A DNA stretch of 64,000 bases from Desulfotalea sp. (GCA_002733995.1 NVXR01000002.1:186001-250000); one strand, 5' to 3'; positions 46,783 to 55,602 are shown, counted from the first letter of the stretch. Made by a program: numbers and translations. Notes: a model not told the origin generated them from the letters alone.

Positions 46783-47999
46783 GGTGTGTTTCCTGTAGGT
46801 ATATGCGCGTTTGCTTGTTGAAGGTTACGGCTGTATGTCTCTTCTTCTTGGGAAATTCTAGACAACAATGTCAGCTGACTGAGCTCTGCCAACAGACTGG
46901 GTTCAAGGCTGGTTTGCCCGGAGACATACGTACTTTTCAGAGCATCTATGCTCTGTTCCAGAGCTGTTGCCTTGTTTTTAAGAATAGTAATATTGCTACG
47001 AGCGGCCTCTTTTTTACTTTCAATGGTGGTCATTTGCATTTGCCATGAACGCTGAACATCTTGATAGTTATACAGGGCACTGCGCTTTCCACTGCGGGCG
47101 GAATCCCGTTTAGGTGTCTGGCTACTTGCGGCCCACAGAGGCAGGGTCATTCTAAACTGCAAAGAAAACCAGTCACCTCCATCAAAGCTATTGCCCGCCC
47201 CATCTTCACGATTTTTATAAACAGCTGCCAAACCAAAATCAGGCATGAATTCAGCATCCGTCACTTTTATCTTTTCGTCTGCGAGGCGCGTTTTTTGTTC
47301 AGCCAAAAGTACGGGGTAAAGTGTTTCCACACTCCCTGACCATATTTTTTCATGCTGGGTAACGGAGAAATCACCAGGCACCACACCCACCAGTTGGATA
47401 AATTTTGCCTCAACTACCCTTAATTCAGCACCGAGATCATTCATCCTTTTTTCCACTTCAGAGAGTTGCAGTTCTATGGCAAAGGTTTTTTGAAACGCAG
47501 GTTCACCGGCAAGAACCTGGCCCTGGTAAAATTGTTTAAGTTCCTCTATGACCTGTTTCTTCTTTTCTTCAAAGGCCAACTGTTCACCAATGCGTTTAGA
47601 CTCGGCCAACTTGGTATAGAAGAGCGCATGGAGACGTGAACGATTATATTCGGCCAATATTTTTTGCGCTTGAGCCGACTGGAGAATGACGCCCTGTTGC
47701 GCTTTTCTATATTTCCGATTTGGGATGTTTTGTGAAAAACCGATGGTCTTTGAAGAGGGGAGGTATTGATCAAAGGACGGATCCGCTATGGGAACGTTCT
47801 CCACTCCAAACGAGAGTACGGGGTCCGGCAGGCCAAGAGCGGCATCTGCCTGAAACTCTAGTGATTCTTTTGCATAAAGAATACGTTTTATACTGGGGTG
47901 ATTATCCAGAACAGTCAAATAATCGTCAATACCTTCTGCACCAACACTGCCTGCCAGCAGGACCGTTGCAAAAAATATAATAAGAATTGAAAAGCGCAT
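46779..47999 (-). CDS. cusC: TolC-family outer-membrane factor, CusC type
   Basis: The outer-membrane channel of the exporter, 406 residues with a signal peptide (residues 1-21, ending SVGAEG). It begins with HPSIKRILYAKESLEFQADA, the usual TolC helix, and has the duplicated coiled-coil hairpin arrangement. LGLPDPVLSFGVENVP is the common motif near the first strand. It lacks a lipobox, unlike E. coli CusC. It follows the sigma factor gene by 62 bases and overlaps cusB, so regulator and pump share one transcript. Confidence 0.88.
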   Translation of the reverse strand: MRFSILIIFFATVLLAGSVGAEGIDDYLTVLDNHPSIKRILYAKESLEFQADAALGLPDPVLSFGVENVPIADPSFDQYLPSSKTIGFSQNIPNRKYRKAQQGVILQSAQAQKILAEYNRSRLHALFYTKLAESKRIGEQLAFEEKKKQVIEELKQFYQGQVLAGEPAFQKTFAIELQLSEVEKRMNDLGAELRVVEAKFIQLVGVVPGDFSVTQHEKIWSGSVETLYPVLLAEQKTRLADEKIKVTDAEFMPDFGLAAVYKNREDGAGNSFDGGDWFSLQFRMTLPLWAASSQTPKRDSARSGKRSALYNYQDVQRSWQMQMTTIESKKEAARSNITILKNKATALEQSIDALKSTYVSGQTSLEPSLLAELSQLTLLSRISQEEETYSRNLQQANAHIPTGNTP

Positions 48000-48061
48000 T
48001 GAATTCTCCTTTAAAGTTAATCTCTTCTTCTAGTACGTAAAGGAGGCAAATTTCCCTCAAA

Positions 48062-48631
48062 TCATTTCTTTATTCTCTTCTCCAGAATTTTTTTTGCTCG
48101 GTATACCCTTGTTTCTATGGTCTTAGGACTAACGCCTAAAATTTCTGCACTTTCAATCTGACTTTTTTCTTCCAGGGAAAAAAGGATGAGTGCTACCTTG
48201 AGCTTATGGGGAAGCTTGGATATTTCTTTTTGTAGGAGAATTATATCCTCTTTAGTCTCGTTTTTTTCTTCTATGCCAGCATCGTATCCTGTGTAGTGTG
48301 ATTCCTTTTCCTCGGCCTCATTAAAAGAAAAAAAGCCGAGCAATGCTTTTCTACGCCCTCGGTCCCTGCATAAATTAAGAGCAATTTGATAGAGCCATGT
48401 TTTAAACCGATACTTAGGATCAAAGGAAGCAGCCCTAATATAGACACGCACAAAGGTTTCCTGCACAATATCAAAGGCAAGATGCTCATCATGCAGATAG
48501 CGTAGTACAAAATTATAGAGCGGCTCTTGATATCGTTGCATCAGAACATCCAAAACAGGTTTTTCACCCGCGCATAATCGTTCCACCAGCTGCTCATCAT
48601 TTTCCTGCACACCCCCACCGCCAGCAATCAT
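48062..48631 (-). CDS. ECF-type RNA polymerase sigma factor (CnrH-like position)
   Basis: A 189-residue sigma factor of the extracytoplasmic function group. Region 2 is seen in LHDEHLAFDIVQETFVRVY and RFKTWLYQIALNLCRDRGR. Region 4 holds ILGVSPKTIETRVYRAKKIL, the promoter -35 reader. The ATG overlaps the stop of the metal-sensor gene (ATGA). By position it corresponds to CnrH of the cnrYXH system, held inactive by the membrane anti-sigma factor until metal is sensed. It probably drives its own operon, including the pump. Confidence 0.93.
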   Translation of the reverse strand: MIAGGGGVQENDEQLVERLCAGEKPVLDVLMQRYQEPLYNFVLRYLHDEHLAFDIVQETFVRVYIRAASFDPKYRFKTWLYQIALNLCRDRGRRKALLGFFSFNEAEEKESHYTGYDAGIEEKNETKEDIILLQKEISKLPHKLKVALILFSLEEKSQIESAEILGVSPKTIETRVYRAKKILEKRIKK

Positions 48632-49083
48632 AGATTTTGACGCAGCCTCTGTACCACATGATCTTTAAGCAATTCGGCCTGTTTTGTTGTTAACACACTT
48701 TTGACCTGGGCAAGGTGCCGCAAGGTCAGGTGTTGCAACGCTCCCATCGCCCTATGTATTTCCATAACGACATCTGCAACAGCAGGATCTTCATAGCCTT
48801 TTTGTTCTATGATATCGGCAAGCCTGTAATTAGCCGCGGCCATCCGCCCTGTATAGGTCAGCTTTTTCTTAAGATATTCCTTTTCAATCGATGCCAGGAG
48901 GTCCTTTTGCTCATCTGTAACCCCTAATGTACTCGTATAAAAAAAGTCCATTTCAGCATCCGATGTTGACTCACAATTAATATCATGGGCATAATGAGGT
49001 GCTGTCTTTTGGCCGATAAGCAAGCCGAGACAGACACCAGAGAAGAAAAAAACCAAAAGCAGGGCTACGGTAATTGGCCTCAT
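48628..49083 (-). CDS. Periplasmic metal-sensor protein, CnrX/CpxP-like
   Basis: A 151-residue protein with one N-terminal membrane helix (residues 4-24) and a helical periplasmic domain. LGVTDEQKDLLASIEKEYLKK, and the later EIHRAMGALQHLTLRHLAQVK with LTTKQAELLKDHV, match the Spy/CpxP-CnrX metal-resistance fold. Histidines at the helix with IHRAM, LQHLTLRHL and KDHV are candidate metal ligands. It overlaps its neighbours on both sides by four bases. By analogy to CnrX, metal binding would release the sigma factor from the anti-sigma protein. Confidence 0.82.
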   Translation of the reverse strand: MRPITVALLLVFFFSGVCLGLLIGQKTAPHYAHDINCESTSDAEMDFFYTSTLGVTDEQKDLLASIEKEYLKKKLTYTGRMAAANYRLADIIEQKGYEDPAVADVVMEIHRAMGALQHLTLRHLAQVKSVLTTKQAELLKDHVVQRLRQNL

Positions 49084-49403
49084 GGAAATAATCCTTGGAT
49101 GTTGCTAGACAATAAATTTGTTGTTGCCAAGCTTTGATGGGAAAAGTAATGCAGGTCAAAAAGATCCGGTTCAAGACCTCTTTCAAAGGAAACCTGGGTT
49201 AGTGCAAGACAAGAGCCAATCAACAAAGCAAGCGAAAGTGCTTTTATTGCCGGAGTCAATGTTAGATTAAACCACACCTGTGGGTCAGGTCTCGCCTCCG
49301 CAGCTCGAATTTTCTTCCAGACAACAGGTCCAAGCTTATCAAGACAATCATAGGCTGGATCCTGCTGAATACAGCTCTCTATTTTTTTATCATATTTTTG
49401 CAT
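49080..49403 (-). CDS. Putative membrane anti-sigma factor, CnrY-like position
   Basis: A 107-residue protein with one membrane helix near residues 48-68 (AIKALSLALLIGSCLAL), a short cytoplasmic N-terminus and a periplasmic tail. That is the layout of small anti-sigma factors. There is no recognisable zinc-binding anti-sigma motif. TAGGAG stands before the ATG at 49403; the frame extends to 49445 without support. It is the first gene of the operon and overlaps the sensor gene by four bases. The assignment rests on position (Y, X, H order) and topology, not on clear similarity. Confidence 0.7.
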   Translation of the reverse strand: MQKYDKKIESCIQQDPAYDCLDKLGPVVWKKIRAAEARPDPQVWFNLTLTPAIKALSLALLIGSCLALTQVSFERGLEPDLFDLHYFSHQSLATTNLLSSNIQGLFP

Positions 49404-49816
49404 ATGTCTACTCCTATAGAAGACTTCTATACCTGATACGTTCAAGGAACAATAATCCCTCCAATTTTTTTAAAAAGAACCGCTAACCGTTAAATATTGA
49501 AGAAAGATGAGGGGATAATATTATCCCAGCGTATAAAAGATATAAAACACTGTTGCACAGATTTCTGCTAAACACTGTATTATTATCCGGATAACTAATT
49601 GAAAATCACAAAATTACTTCTTACATATTGCCAAAGAAACACCATTGATCTCTGTACACCAGAAGCCAGTTCTTGCAACAGCAACTGGCTCAATGTTTTG
49701 CAGTAAACAAGCGTACAATACACCTGTTTACCACGAAACATTTAAACCTGACACCAGCACAACGAGAGGAATATGCGGGCTGGACAGCATAACTATATGA
49801 CACCGACGCCCCTATT
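49404..49816. other. Divergent regulatory region between the metal operon and the PP2C gene
   Basis: About 410 bases with no gene. It must contain the promoter of the anti-sigma/sensor/sigma/pump operon (minus) and that of the phosphatase (plus). On the minus strand TTGAAC lies a little upstream of the palindrome listed separately. No full ECF promoter could be called with confidence. Confidence 0.45.
49415..49431. promoter_or_regulatory. 17-bp perfect palindrome just upstream of the operon's first ribosome-binding site
   Basis: TATAGAAG, one central base, then CTTCTATA. On the minus strand it is followed directly by GGAG and, eight bases later, the ATG at 49403. It could be an operator for a dimeric regulator or an RNA hairpin next to the ribosome-binding site. 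Confidence 0.55.
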
Positions 49817-51601
49817 ATGATACGACTGACAAGCCTTAAACAAAAACTGGTTCTTTTTGTTATCCTGCCCCTCTGCCTTATTATGCTCATTGCGGGCAGC
49901 CTGGGAATGCGACTCATCAGTAATGTGCTCCTTAAGCAATGGGAAGAAACGGCCATAAGCAAAATGCAAAGATCTGCTCACAATGTTGACATGAGGTTAA
50001 TGCGCCCTAAAGAGTTGTTTCATTTTTTTCAACAAAACAAACAGCAACAACTCGGCTGGCGAGAGACACAACTGCTTATCGCCCAACTCAGAGCAATTGA
50101 TGGCGTAGTTGAGGTAAAATATAATATCACAAAAGACCAAGAGCATGCCATGGGCAGGATGTATAGCCTGCAAACAACATTCATTTCCTCCATTGGCTAT
50201 AATACCAAACTGCAAAGTCAGACAGTGTCTGTTGTTGCCCAATTTATCGACACAACAGGGACCATTGTGTCCCATATAGAAGTTGTTGTAGAGTTTTTCG
50301 ACCTTGTTAAGCAGATAGTTAAAGCTCCATGGTGGCAGGGAAATAAGGCCTTTATACTTGATCAAAATGGTACAATTCTCGCGAGTACTGAACGGGGCGG
50401 GGCAAGGCAGGCCTACAACAGTAAATCCCTGCAAATGTTTGGTTCAACAAGCGAGTTACAGGCCCAGACCTGGGCTGCTATTCAAAAAAACAATTCAGGA
50501 ACAGTCTTTTCTCCAGAGATGCCCCCCAATATGGTGAGTGGCTTTTACCATCTCCAACAAGCCCCATGGACTATTGTTGTTATGGCAGCAGGGACTAGCG
50601 TATTACAGCCTATTCTAACCTTTAAGACCTATTACTACATACTCTGTGCCATCGGCATCCTATGCGTACTTCTCTATCTATGGGTAATGAGCAGTAAAGT
50701 AACACGTTCAATCAATAGAATATCAACAGCTGCAAATGATCTTGCACAGGGGATATTCAGTCTACCACTAAGTGTTGAAAGCAGAGACGAAATTGGCGAC
50801 TTAACCCACAGTTTCAACACCATGAGCAAGCAATTAAAGGAACGAATACAGCTTCAACAGGAAATGAGCCTGGCAGGAGAAGTACAAAACAATTTACTGC
50901 CTCAAATTGGTTTTGAAACGGCAGGCTTAGATATCGCAGTGTTAACAAAATATTGTGACAAAACAGGTGGCGACTATGTTGATATTATTAAGATGTCAGT
51001 CGATAAAAGACGAGCAACCGTGGTGGTTGGTGATGTCGTAGGTCACGGTATAGGGGCTTCACTGCTTATGACCACCCTACGAGCTCTGTTACGGGGACGG
51101 GCAATTATGCCCGGATCACCTGAAGACATAACCAGAGACGTCAATACACTCTTATGCCAAGACACTCTGCGTTCCGGCAATTTTGCGACTCTTTTCTACC
51201 TCACCATAGATTGCACAAAAAAGACTCTGGAGTGGGTTCGCTGTGGCCATGAACCAGCTCTCGTTTACTGTCCAAAGCAAAACAGTTTTACTGAATTAAA
51301 AGGCCCTGGACTGGCGTTAGGCATTGATACTGATTGGCAACCCACCCAAAATAGCTGCGATTTTGTAAACGACAATCAGATTATCCTCATTGGTACAGAT
51401 GGGATATGGGATGTCGAAAACAATTTAGGTGAACAATTTGGCAAAACCAGAACTCGGAATCTCATTGTAGAGAATTCTGCCCTGTCAGCCCAAGAGATAA
51501 TAGACAATATATTGAAGGCAATAGACATATTTCGTGATCAACAACCACAAAATGATGATATCACTCTGGCAATCATTAAAACGAAATCGCCGTTATGTTA
51601 A
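49817..51601 (+). CDS. Membrane sensor PP2C-type serine phosphatase (RsbU/SpoIIE-like)
   Basis: A 594-residue inner-membrane protein. The first helix is at residues 10-34, followed by a periplasmic sensor region of about 235 residues (Cache-like), a second helix near 274-294 and a HAMP domain (residues 296-346). The C-terminal PP2C phosphatase has the metal motifs GGDYVDIIKM and VGDVVGHGIGASLLMTTLRALL, with IGTDGIWDVEN near the end. Such enzymes dephosphorylate anti-sigma-factor antagonists in partner-switching systems, but no antagonist or anti-sigma kinase gene is nearby. It diverges from the metal operon. Confidence 0.9.
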   Translation: MIRLTSLKQKLVLFVILPLCLIMLIAGSLGMRLISNVLLKQWEETAISKMQRSAHNVDMRLMRPKELFHFFQQNKQQQLGWRETQLLIAQLRAIDGVVEVKYNITKDQEHAMGRMYSLQTTFISSIGYNTKLQSQTVSVVAQFIDTTGTIVSHIEVVVEFFDLVKQIVKAPWWQGNKAFILDQNGTILASTERGGARQAYNSKSLQMFGSTSELQAQTWAAIQKNNSGTVFSPEMPPNMVSGFYHLQQAPWTIVVMAAGTSVLQPILTFKTYYYILCAIGILCVLLYLWVMSSKVTRSINRISTAANDLAQGIFSLPLSVESRDEIGDLTHSFNTMSKQLKERIQLQQEMSLAGEVQNNLLPQIGFETAGLDIAVLTKYCDKTGGDYVDIIKMSVDKRRATVVVGDVVGHGIGASLLMTTLRALLRGRAIMPGSPEDITRDVNTLLCQDTLRSGNFATLFYLTIDCTKKTLEWVRCGHEPALVYCPKQNSFTELKGPGLALGIDTDWQPTQNSCDFVNDNQIILIGTDGIWDVENNLGEQFGKTRTRNLIVENSALSAQEIIDNILKAIDIFRDQQPQNDDITLAIIKTKSPLC

Positions 51602-51632
51602 AACACCGCCACCAACTTCAGCCACCTGAGGA

Positions 51633-51863
51633 CTACTGATTTGCCTTAATAGGTGTAAAAAGATACTCAAGACCATTAACCTTTATTTCATACACCACAG
51701 CCAGCTGTCTGCCTAATTTTCCGGGAGGGAACCCCTGCTGAGAAAACCAGACGACATAGGGCTCCGGCAAATCAACAAGAAGCCGACCGGCATATTTGCC
51801 AAAAGGCATAACAGCCCGACTAAGTTCCATAAGTTCTGTATGCTCAAATTGCGCTTCCGCCAT
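51633..51863 (-). CDS. DUF3820-family small protein
   Basis: A 76-residue cytoplasmic protein. MPFGKYAGRLLVDLPEPYVVWF and an FPPGKLGRQLAVVYEIK stretch (both quoted as excerpts) match DUF3820, a family with no settled function though sometimes linked to exonuclease-like folds. AAAGGAAAAG lies before the ATG. It converges on the PP2C gene, 31 bases away. The family is well supported; the role is not. Confidence 0.8.
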   Translation of the reverse strand: MAEAQFEHTELMELSRAVMPFGKYAGRLLVDLPEPYVVWFSQQGFPPGKLGRQLAVVYEIKVNGLEYLFTPIKANQ

Positions 51864-52124
51864 TGCTTTTCCTTTCTACCTCAAACCTGCCGAGCTAACC
51901 GCGACGAGTACAAACGGTTTAATCTCGTTTAAATATCCTGTTACACCGGCAACGCTAATTCAACTGCACGGGGGGCGACCAAGCCAAGCCCCCCAGCCGG
52001 CCAAGAGCCACTTCGTCCAAAAACCTGCTCTTTTTTATTTTTCTCTTCGTCCCGTACCACTAGCACCATTATAATACCAGTCAATCCCTGTATTAAAGGC
52101 AAAAGAGTTACCAGAAGATCGACC

Positions 52125-53612
52125 TCAACTTTTTGCGCTTTTGGAGGAAGATATTCGTTTATTGGAAAAAGCAAACCGAAGAAAAGAAGACAAATTTAGC
52201 AGAAACCGCCGCCAGCTATCGGGGGATTTCCAGAGCATCGTACAGTATCCCCAGAGCACCCGTGGCCTCTGAAAATGTGAACGATAAAAATCAATAAACA
52301 GCTCGTCCATTTGCTCTTTCTCAAGCCCCGAAGGGACAAACTGAAATTCCATACAATCCATCTTCTCCCAATCCTCAGTAAAAATTCCAAGGCCACCGGC
52401 GGCATCCTTAATGGTCTGGTAAATTGGAGACCCTGGGAAGGGAGTGAATTTAGCAAGATTAAAATCATCGATGGGCAGCGAATAGACGTATTTCTGGCTC
52501 GTGCGGATACTTTGCTCAGTTTCACCGGGTAAACCCATCATTAATAGACCTTTTACCCGTATGCCTGCCTCTTTAATAAGCTTAATCTTCCCACGCATCA
52601 TGGTAAGATCAGGGTTTTTCCTGTGGGCTGCCAAAAGTTTTTCATCACCGGTCTCAATGCCTAAACTGATCATCCAGCACCCCGCCTGTTTCATCAAAGC
52701 GAGCAATTTAGCATCGAGATGCTCTGCTCTGGCGGCACAGTTAAAGGTCATCCCCAAAGGATTTTCAATAATTTTCATGCAAAAATCGACCACCCTTTGC
52801 CGGTTAAAGGTAAACTGATCATCGTAGAAGTTGAGGTGTTTGACACCGTACTCCTGTTGCAAAAACTGCAGATGTCTATACAAATAACCTGCTGAATTGA
52901 AGCGAAACGTTCTCCGAAATACTGATCTATCACAATAACTACAGGTATATGGACAGCCCCGGCTCGAAATACAACTGGCATTGGGGGTCTTTGGATAGTT
53001 GAAGATAGGCAGGGAATACGCCTCTGGGTATCCTGTAAGTTTGCCATAATCCGGAAAAGGCAGGGTGTCCAGGTCAAGTAGATCTGTACGCTGTCCATTA
53101 AACACCCCCCTACCCGCCTCATCTCTTCTGGCCAGACCTTTCACCTCAGCAAGCATCTCAGGAGCTGTTGTCACAAGTTGTAAAAGAGTCTCTTCTCCCT
53201 CACCGACAACTATGTAATCAAGGGCTGGATATCTATTCAACACCTCTTCTTTAAGGGCCGAGACATGTACTCCACCAAAAACTACTTTGATAGTCGGTAC
53301 AATATTCTTAGCAAGAACAGCCAGGCGCTCTCCATCAAAAAAAGAAGACGTTGTACAAGAAAATCCTACGAATTCTGGTTGATATTTTTGTAAATACTCA
53401 CCAATAAGCCCATCTGAATCAGGGTGGGCGTAACAATCAATGATATCGTTTTCTTGCCCCTTTGAGGTGAGATAGGCTGAAATCGAAGCAAGCCCTAAGG
53501 GAGGCATTATGTTAGCAAGCCTCGACACATCATTTTTAGCCAACTTGGCACTGTAACCAAGGGGGTGGATGAGAAGTATTTTCTTAGTCACTTGCATTTT
53601 TGCCCTGTTCAT
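52125..53612 (-). CDS. B12-binding-domain radical SAM enzyme
   Basis: A 495-residue cytoplasmic iron-sulfur enzyme. The N-terminal cobalamin-binding type domain (residues 10-165) starts LIHPLGYSAK and has FVGFSCTTSSFFDG, VVFGGVHVSALKEEVL and YIVVGEGEE. The radical SAM core holds SSRGCPYTCSYCDRSVF, the CxxxCxxC cluster near residues 216-223, then LNFYDDQFTFN and ISLGIETGDEKLLAAHRKN. Relatives methylate unreactive carbons or rearrange carbon skeletons. The ATG overlaps the stop of the ketosynthase gene by four bases, so it is the last gene of the polyene-type operon and should act on its product. Confidence 0.88.
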   Translation of the reverse strand: MNRAKMQVTKKILLIHPLGYSAKLAKNDVSRLANIMPPLGLASISAYLTSKGQENDIIDCYAHPDSDGLIGEYLQKYQPEFVGFSCTTSSFFDGERLAVLAKNIVPTIKVVFGGVHVSALKEEVLNRYPALDYIVVGEGEETLLQLVTTAPEMLAEVKGLARRDEAGRGVFNGQRTDLLDLDTLPFPDYGKLTGYPEAYSLPIFNYPKTPNASCISSRGCPYTCSYCDRSVFRRTFRFNSAGYLYRHLQFLQQEYGVKHLNFYDDQFTFNRQRVVDFCMKIIENPLGMTFNCAARAEHLDAKLLALMKQAGCWMISLGIETGDEKLLAAHRKNPDLTMMRGKIKLIKEAGIRVKGLLMMGLPGETEQSIRTSQKYVYSLPIDDFNLAKFTPFPGSPIYQTIKDAAGGLGIFTEDWEKMDCMEFQFVPSGLEKEQMDELFIDFYRSHFQRPRVLWGYCTMLWKSPDSWRRFLLNLSSFLRFAFSNKRISSSKSAKS

Positions 53613-54745
53613 TCAGAAGTTGTGAGATACACCCCAGCGTTTATGCCGCCAAAACCAGAATTACACGAAATGATTGAAGGAGCAGTAAGGGGAAGAGTAC
53701 CACTCCCTGAGACATTAGCCCTGCCACCAGCCGAACAACTAAGCCCTACAGTTGGAGGTAACTTCATCTCCTCTAGGCTCTTCAAGCAAAGGACAATCTC
53801 TATGAGTCCTGCCGCTGCAAGGGAATGGCCTAGGGCTCCTTTTACCGAACAAAAAGGAGTATCAGCACCACATTTATCATCAAAAACTAACATCTCCATG
53901 GCATCGTTATAAGCAGTGCCCGTCCCATGTCCGTTGATACCACCGACTATTATTGGTCGCCCGGAGGGGTGCTCTAAAATCTGTTCAAACACACGCCCCA
54001 AGCCACTTCCTTTGCGACATGGGGCTGTAATATGTGTCGCATCACAACCAATTCCCCACCTGTGCAAACGCCCAAGGGGCCCACGACGTCCACAGAGGTT
54101 TTCAGCCGATGACATGACAAGCCAGGCCCCGCCGTCTCCCAAAGCCAAGCCATCACGCTGCTGATCGAAAGGTTTAACAGAAGTTACCGATAAAGCTTTG
54201 AGACTGTCAAAACCTCTCAATACAAATTCGGAGACCAAATCAACGGCAACCACTAGAGCGTGTTGACATCGACCGGAATCAATTGCCATTGCCGCCTGGA
54301 TCACAGCAAGGCTTCCCGAGGCACAGGCCCCGCTCACCGTCACCGGATCCGGTGTAAATTGCAAGGTACTTTTAATCGACTCACCAAGCGTCCAAGGCTG
54401 CCCCAAGGCCGGGTCATGGCCATTTGGCTTACGGGTGAGATCGTCTACAGCCCCTTTAGTCGTCGCGACAAAAAGTTGCGTCTGGGGCGGCAGAGGGGGA
54501 ACTGTTGCTAAAAGCTCGGCCAGAAAAGTCTGCAGACGCGCGCCACCTGCCAAACGCCCCTGATAGCCGGCAACAAGCCCCAGAGGATATGGGGTTAGGC
54601 AGGACGCAATACGCCGTTTCACCAGTCCAGTCTGTCCGGCCAGCATTGCTGCCCAGGTTGCTTCAAGATCCCCTAAACATGTTGATATGTTGCCTGCGAC
54701 AAGCGCAACACCTTGCTTTACTCCTGCCACGAGCCTTCCTTCCAT
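53609..54745 (-). CDS. Beta-ketoacyl-ACP synthase, ApeR-like
   Basis: A condensing enzyme that extends an acyl chain with malonyl-ACP. The 378 residues keep all catalytic parts: the nucleophile in VSGACASGSLAV (Cys141), the first His in GHGTGTAYNDAMEM and the second His in KGALGHSLAAAGLIE. It is somewhat short for the family (about 400-410). In aryl-polyene clusters a second KS of this kind starts the chain. The start at 54745 lies inside the thioesterase gene and overlaps it by 28 bases; a GTG five codons later is an alternative. It overlaps the radical SAM gene downstream. Confidence 0.88.
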   Translation of the reverse strand: MEGRLVAGVKQGVALVAGNISTCLGDLEATWAAMLAGQTGLVKRRIASCLTPYPLGLVAGYQGRLAGGARLQTFLAELLATVPPLPPQTQLFVATTKGAVDDLTRKPNGHDPALGQPWTLGESIKSTLQFTPDPVTVSGACASGSLAVIQAAMAIDSGRCQHALVVAVDLVSEFVLRGFDSLKALSVTSVKPFDQQRDGLALGDGGAWLVMSSAENLCGRRGPLGRLHRWGIGCDATHITAPCRKGSGLGRVFEQILEHPSGRPIIVGGINGHGTGTAYNDAMEMLVFDDKCGADTPFCSVKGALGHSLAAAGLIEIVLCLKSLEEMKLPPTVGLSCSAGGRANVSGSGTLPLTAPSIISCNSGFGGINAGVYLTTSE

Positions 54746-55188
54746 TTAGCGTAAAACTCTTTTAACCACTCCGGTGTAAAGAGCAGCATCGTACCATCGG
54801 GAGAGGTAAAGAGCTGGACCGTGTAGCCACTTGCCACCAGATCATCGTTACTATTGACTAATTTATAACTGTAATTGAGCCGCGCCGCCTCCGTCCAGTG
54901 AAGCGCCGTTGTAATTGTAAAGGTTTCATCAAAACGGAGTGGCTGCTTGTAATCAAAGTGCATCTGTACCACAGGGGCAACGGTTTTTTCTTGCATAAAG
55001 CGTTGATAGGTTAGTCCATACTGGTCGCCAAAGGCGATCCTACCATCTTCAAAGTAACTAGGATACCGCCCATGCCAAACCATTCCAAGTACATCAACTT
55101 CTTCAAATCGAACCCTTCTTTCACTACTTGCAACAAGGGGAAGCGGTTCACCAGCTCCCTGCTCAAAATATAGCTTTCTACTCTCCAT
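54718..55188 (-). CDS. Hotdog thioesterase, 4-hydroxybenzoyl-CoA type (ApeK-like)
   Basis: A 156-residue acyl-CoA or acyl-ACP thioesterase. VRFEEVDVLGMVWHGRYPSYFEDGR (residues 26-50, excerpt of motif) is the Asp-containing signature of the 4-hydroxybenzoyl-CoA thioesterase group. The conserved D-x-x-G-x-V-x-x-x-x-Y pattern is complete. It would release or edit acyl groups during polyene chain synthesis. It follows the dehydratase-like gene by eight bases in the same operon. Confidence 0.86.
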   Translation of the reverse strand: MESRKLYFEQGAGEPLPLVASSERRVRFEEVDVLGMVWHGRYPSYFEDGRIAFGDQYGLTYQRFMQEKTVAPVVQMHFDYKQPLRFDETFTITTALHWTEAARLNYSYKLVNSNDDLVASGYTVQLFTSPDGTMLLFTPEWLKEFYAKWKEGSWQE

Positions 55189-55196
55189 TGTGTCCT

Positions 55197-55595
55197 TTAG
55201 TTTTCTCTCGGAATAAAAGTGATATGCCCGGAGCTGATAATAGCACCAGAATCGTTTAGCAATTTAAGTATACCCTGCCAGGAAAGATTCTCTTTGGTCA
55301 GCGACAGTTGTACCTCAATCTCATTTCCTGGTTGCACTATTCCCTTGAATTTAACCTTGGACAGCTGCAACAGGTTCAGCGGTTTTTCCAGGGCAGATTC
55401 CGCTAAAAATCGAACGGCTGCGAGCTGTACAATTGCAGGTAATATTGGCTGAGAGGGGAAATGCCCAGCAAAGGCGCAGAAATCTTCTAAAAAGACAAAC
55501 TCTCCCGTCACAACAAGCTGCGTTGGTGTAAGCGTATCTATTGTTATTTTTTTTAAAGAGGACCGAAGCCCCATTGCTATCGATTGCTGCTCCAT
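55197..55595 (-). CDS. FabZ/FabA-like dehydratase subunit, ApeI-like, lacking the catalytic acid
   Basis: A 132-residue hotdog protein. AGHFPSQPILPAIVQLAA holds the catalytic His (45) of 3-hydroxyacyl-ACP dehydratases. The acidic partner expected fourteen residues later is Ala59. In aryl-polyene systems ApeI works as a heterodimer with ApeP, and the ApeP-like protein of this operon (59332-59781) has the opposite pattern. The ATG at 55595 follows AAGGAG inside the end of the lipoprotein gene. The frame runs up to 55736, but that part is only the lipoprotein gene read in another frame. Confidence 0.84.
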   Translation of the reverse strand: MEQQSIAMGLRSSLKKITIDTLTPTQLVVTGEFVFLEDFCAFAGHFPSQPILPAIVQLAAVRFLAESALEKPLNLLQLSKVKFKGIVQPGNEIEVQLSLTKENLSWQGILKLLNDSGAIISSGHITFIPREN

Positions 55596-55602
55596 AGACG
55601 TT

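Noticed and set aside
51970..51994. GC-rich hairpin as terminator of the polyene-type operon
   Set aside because: A 7-bp G/C stem exists, but it lies about 130 bases after the stop and no T-run follows on the minus strand.
51941..52174. Small membrane protein downstream of the radical SAM gene
   Set aside because: It has a hydrophobic stretch but starts with TTG without a ribosome-binding site, overlaps the radical SAM 3' end, and has a low-complexity tail.
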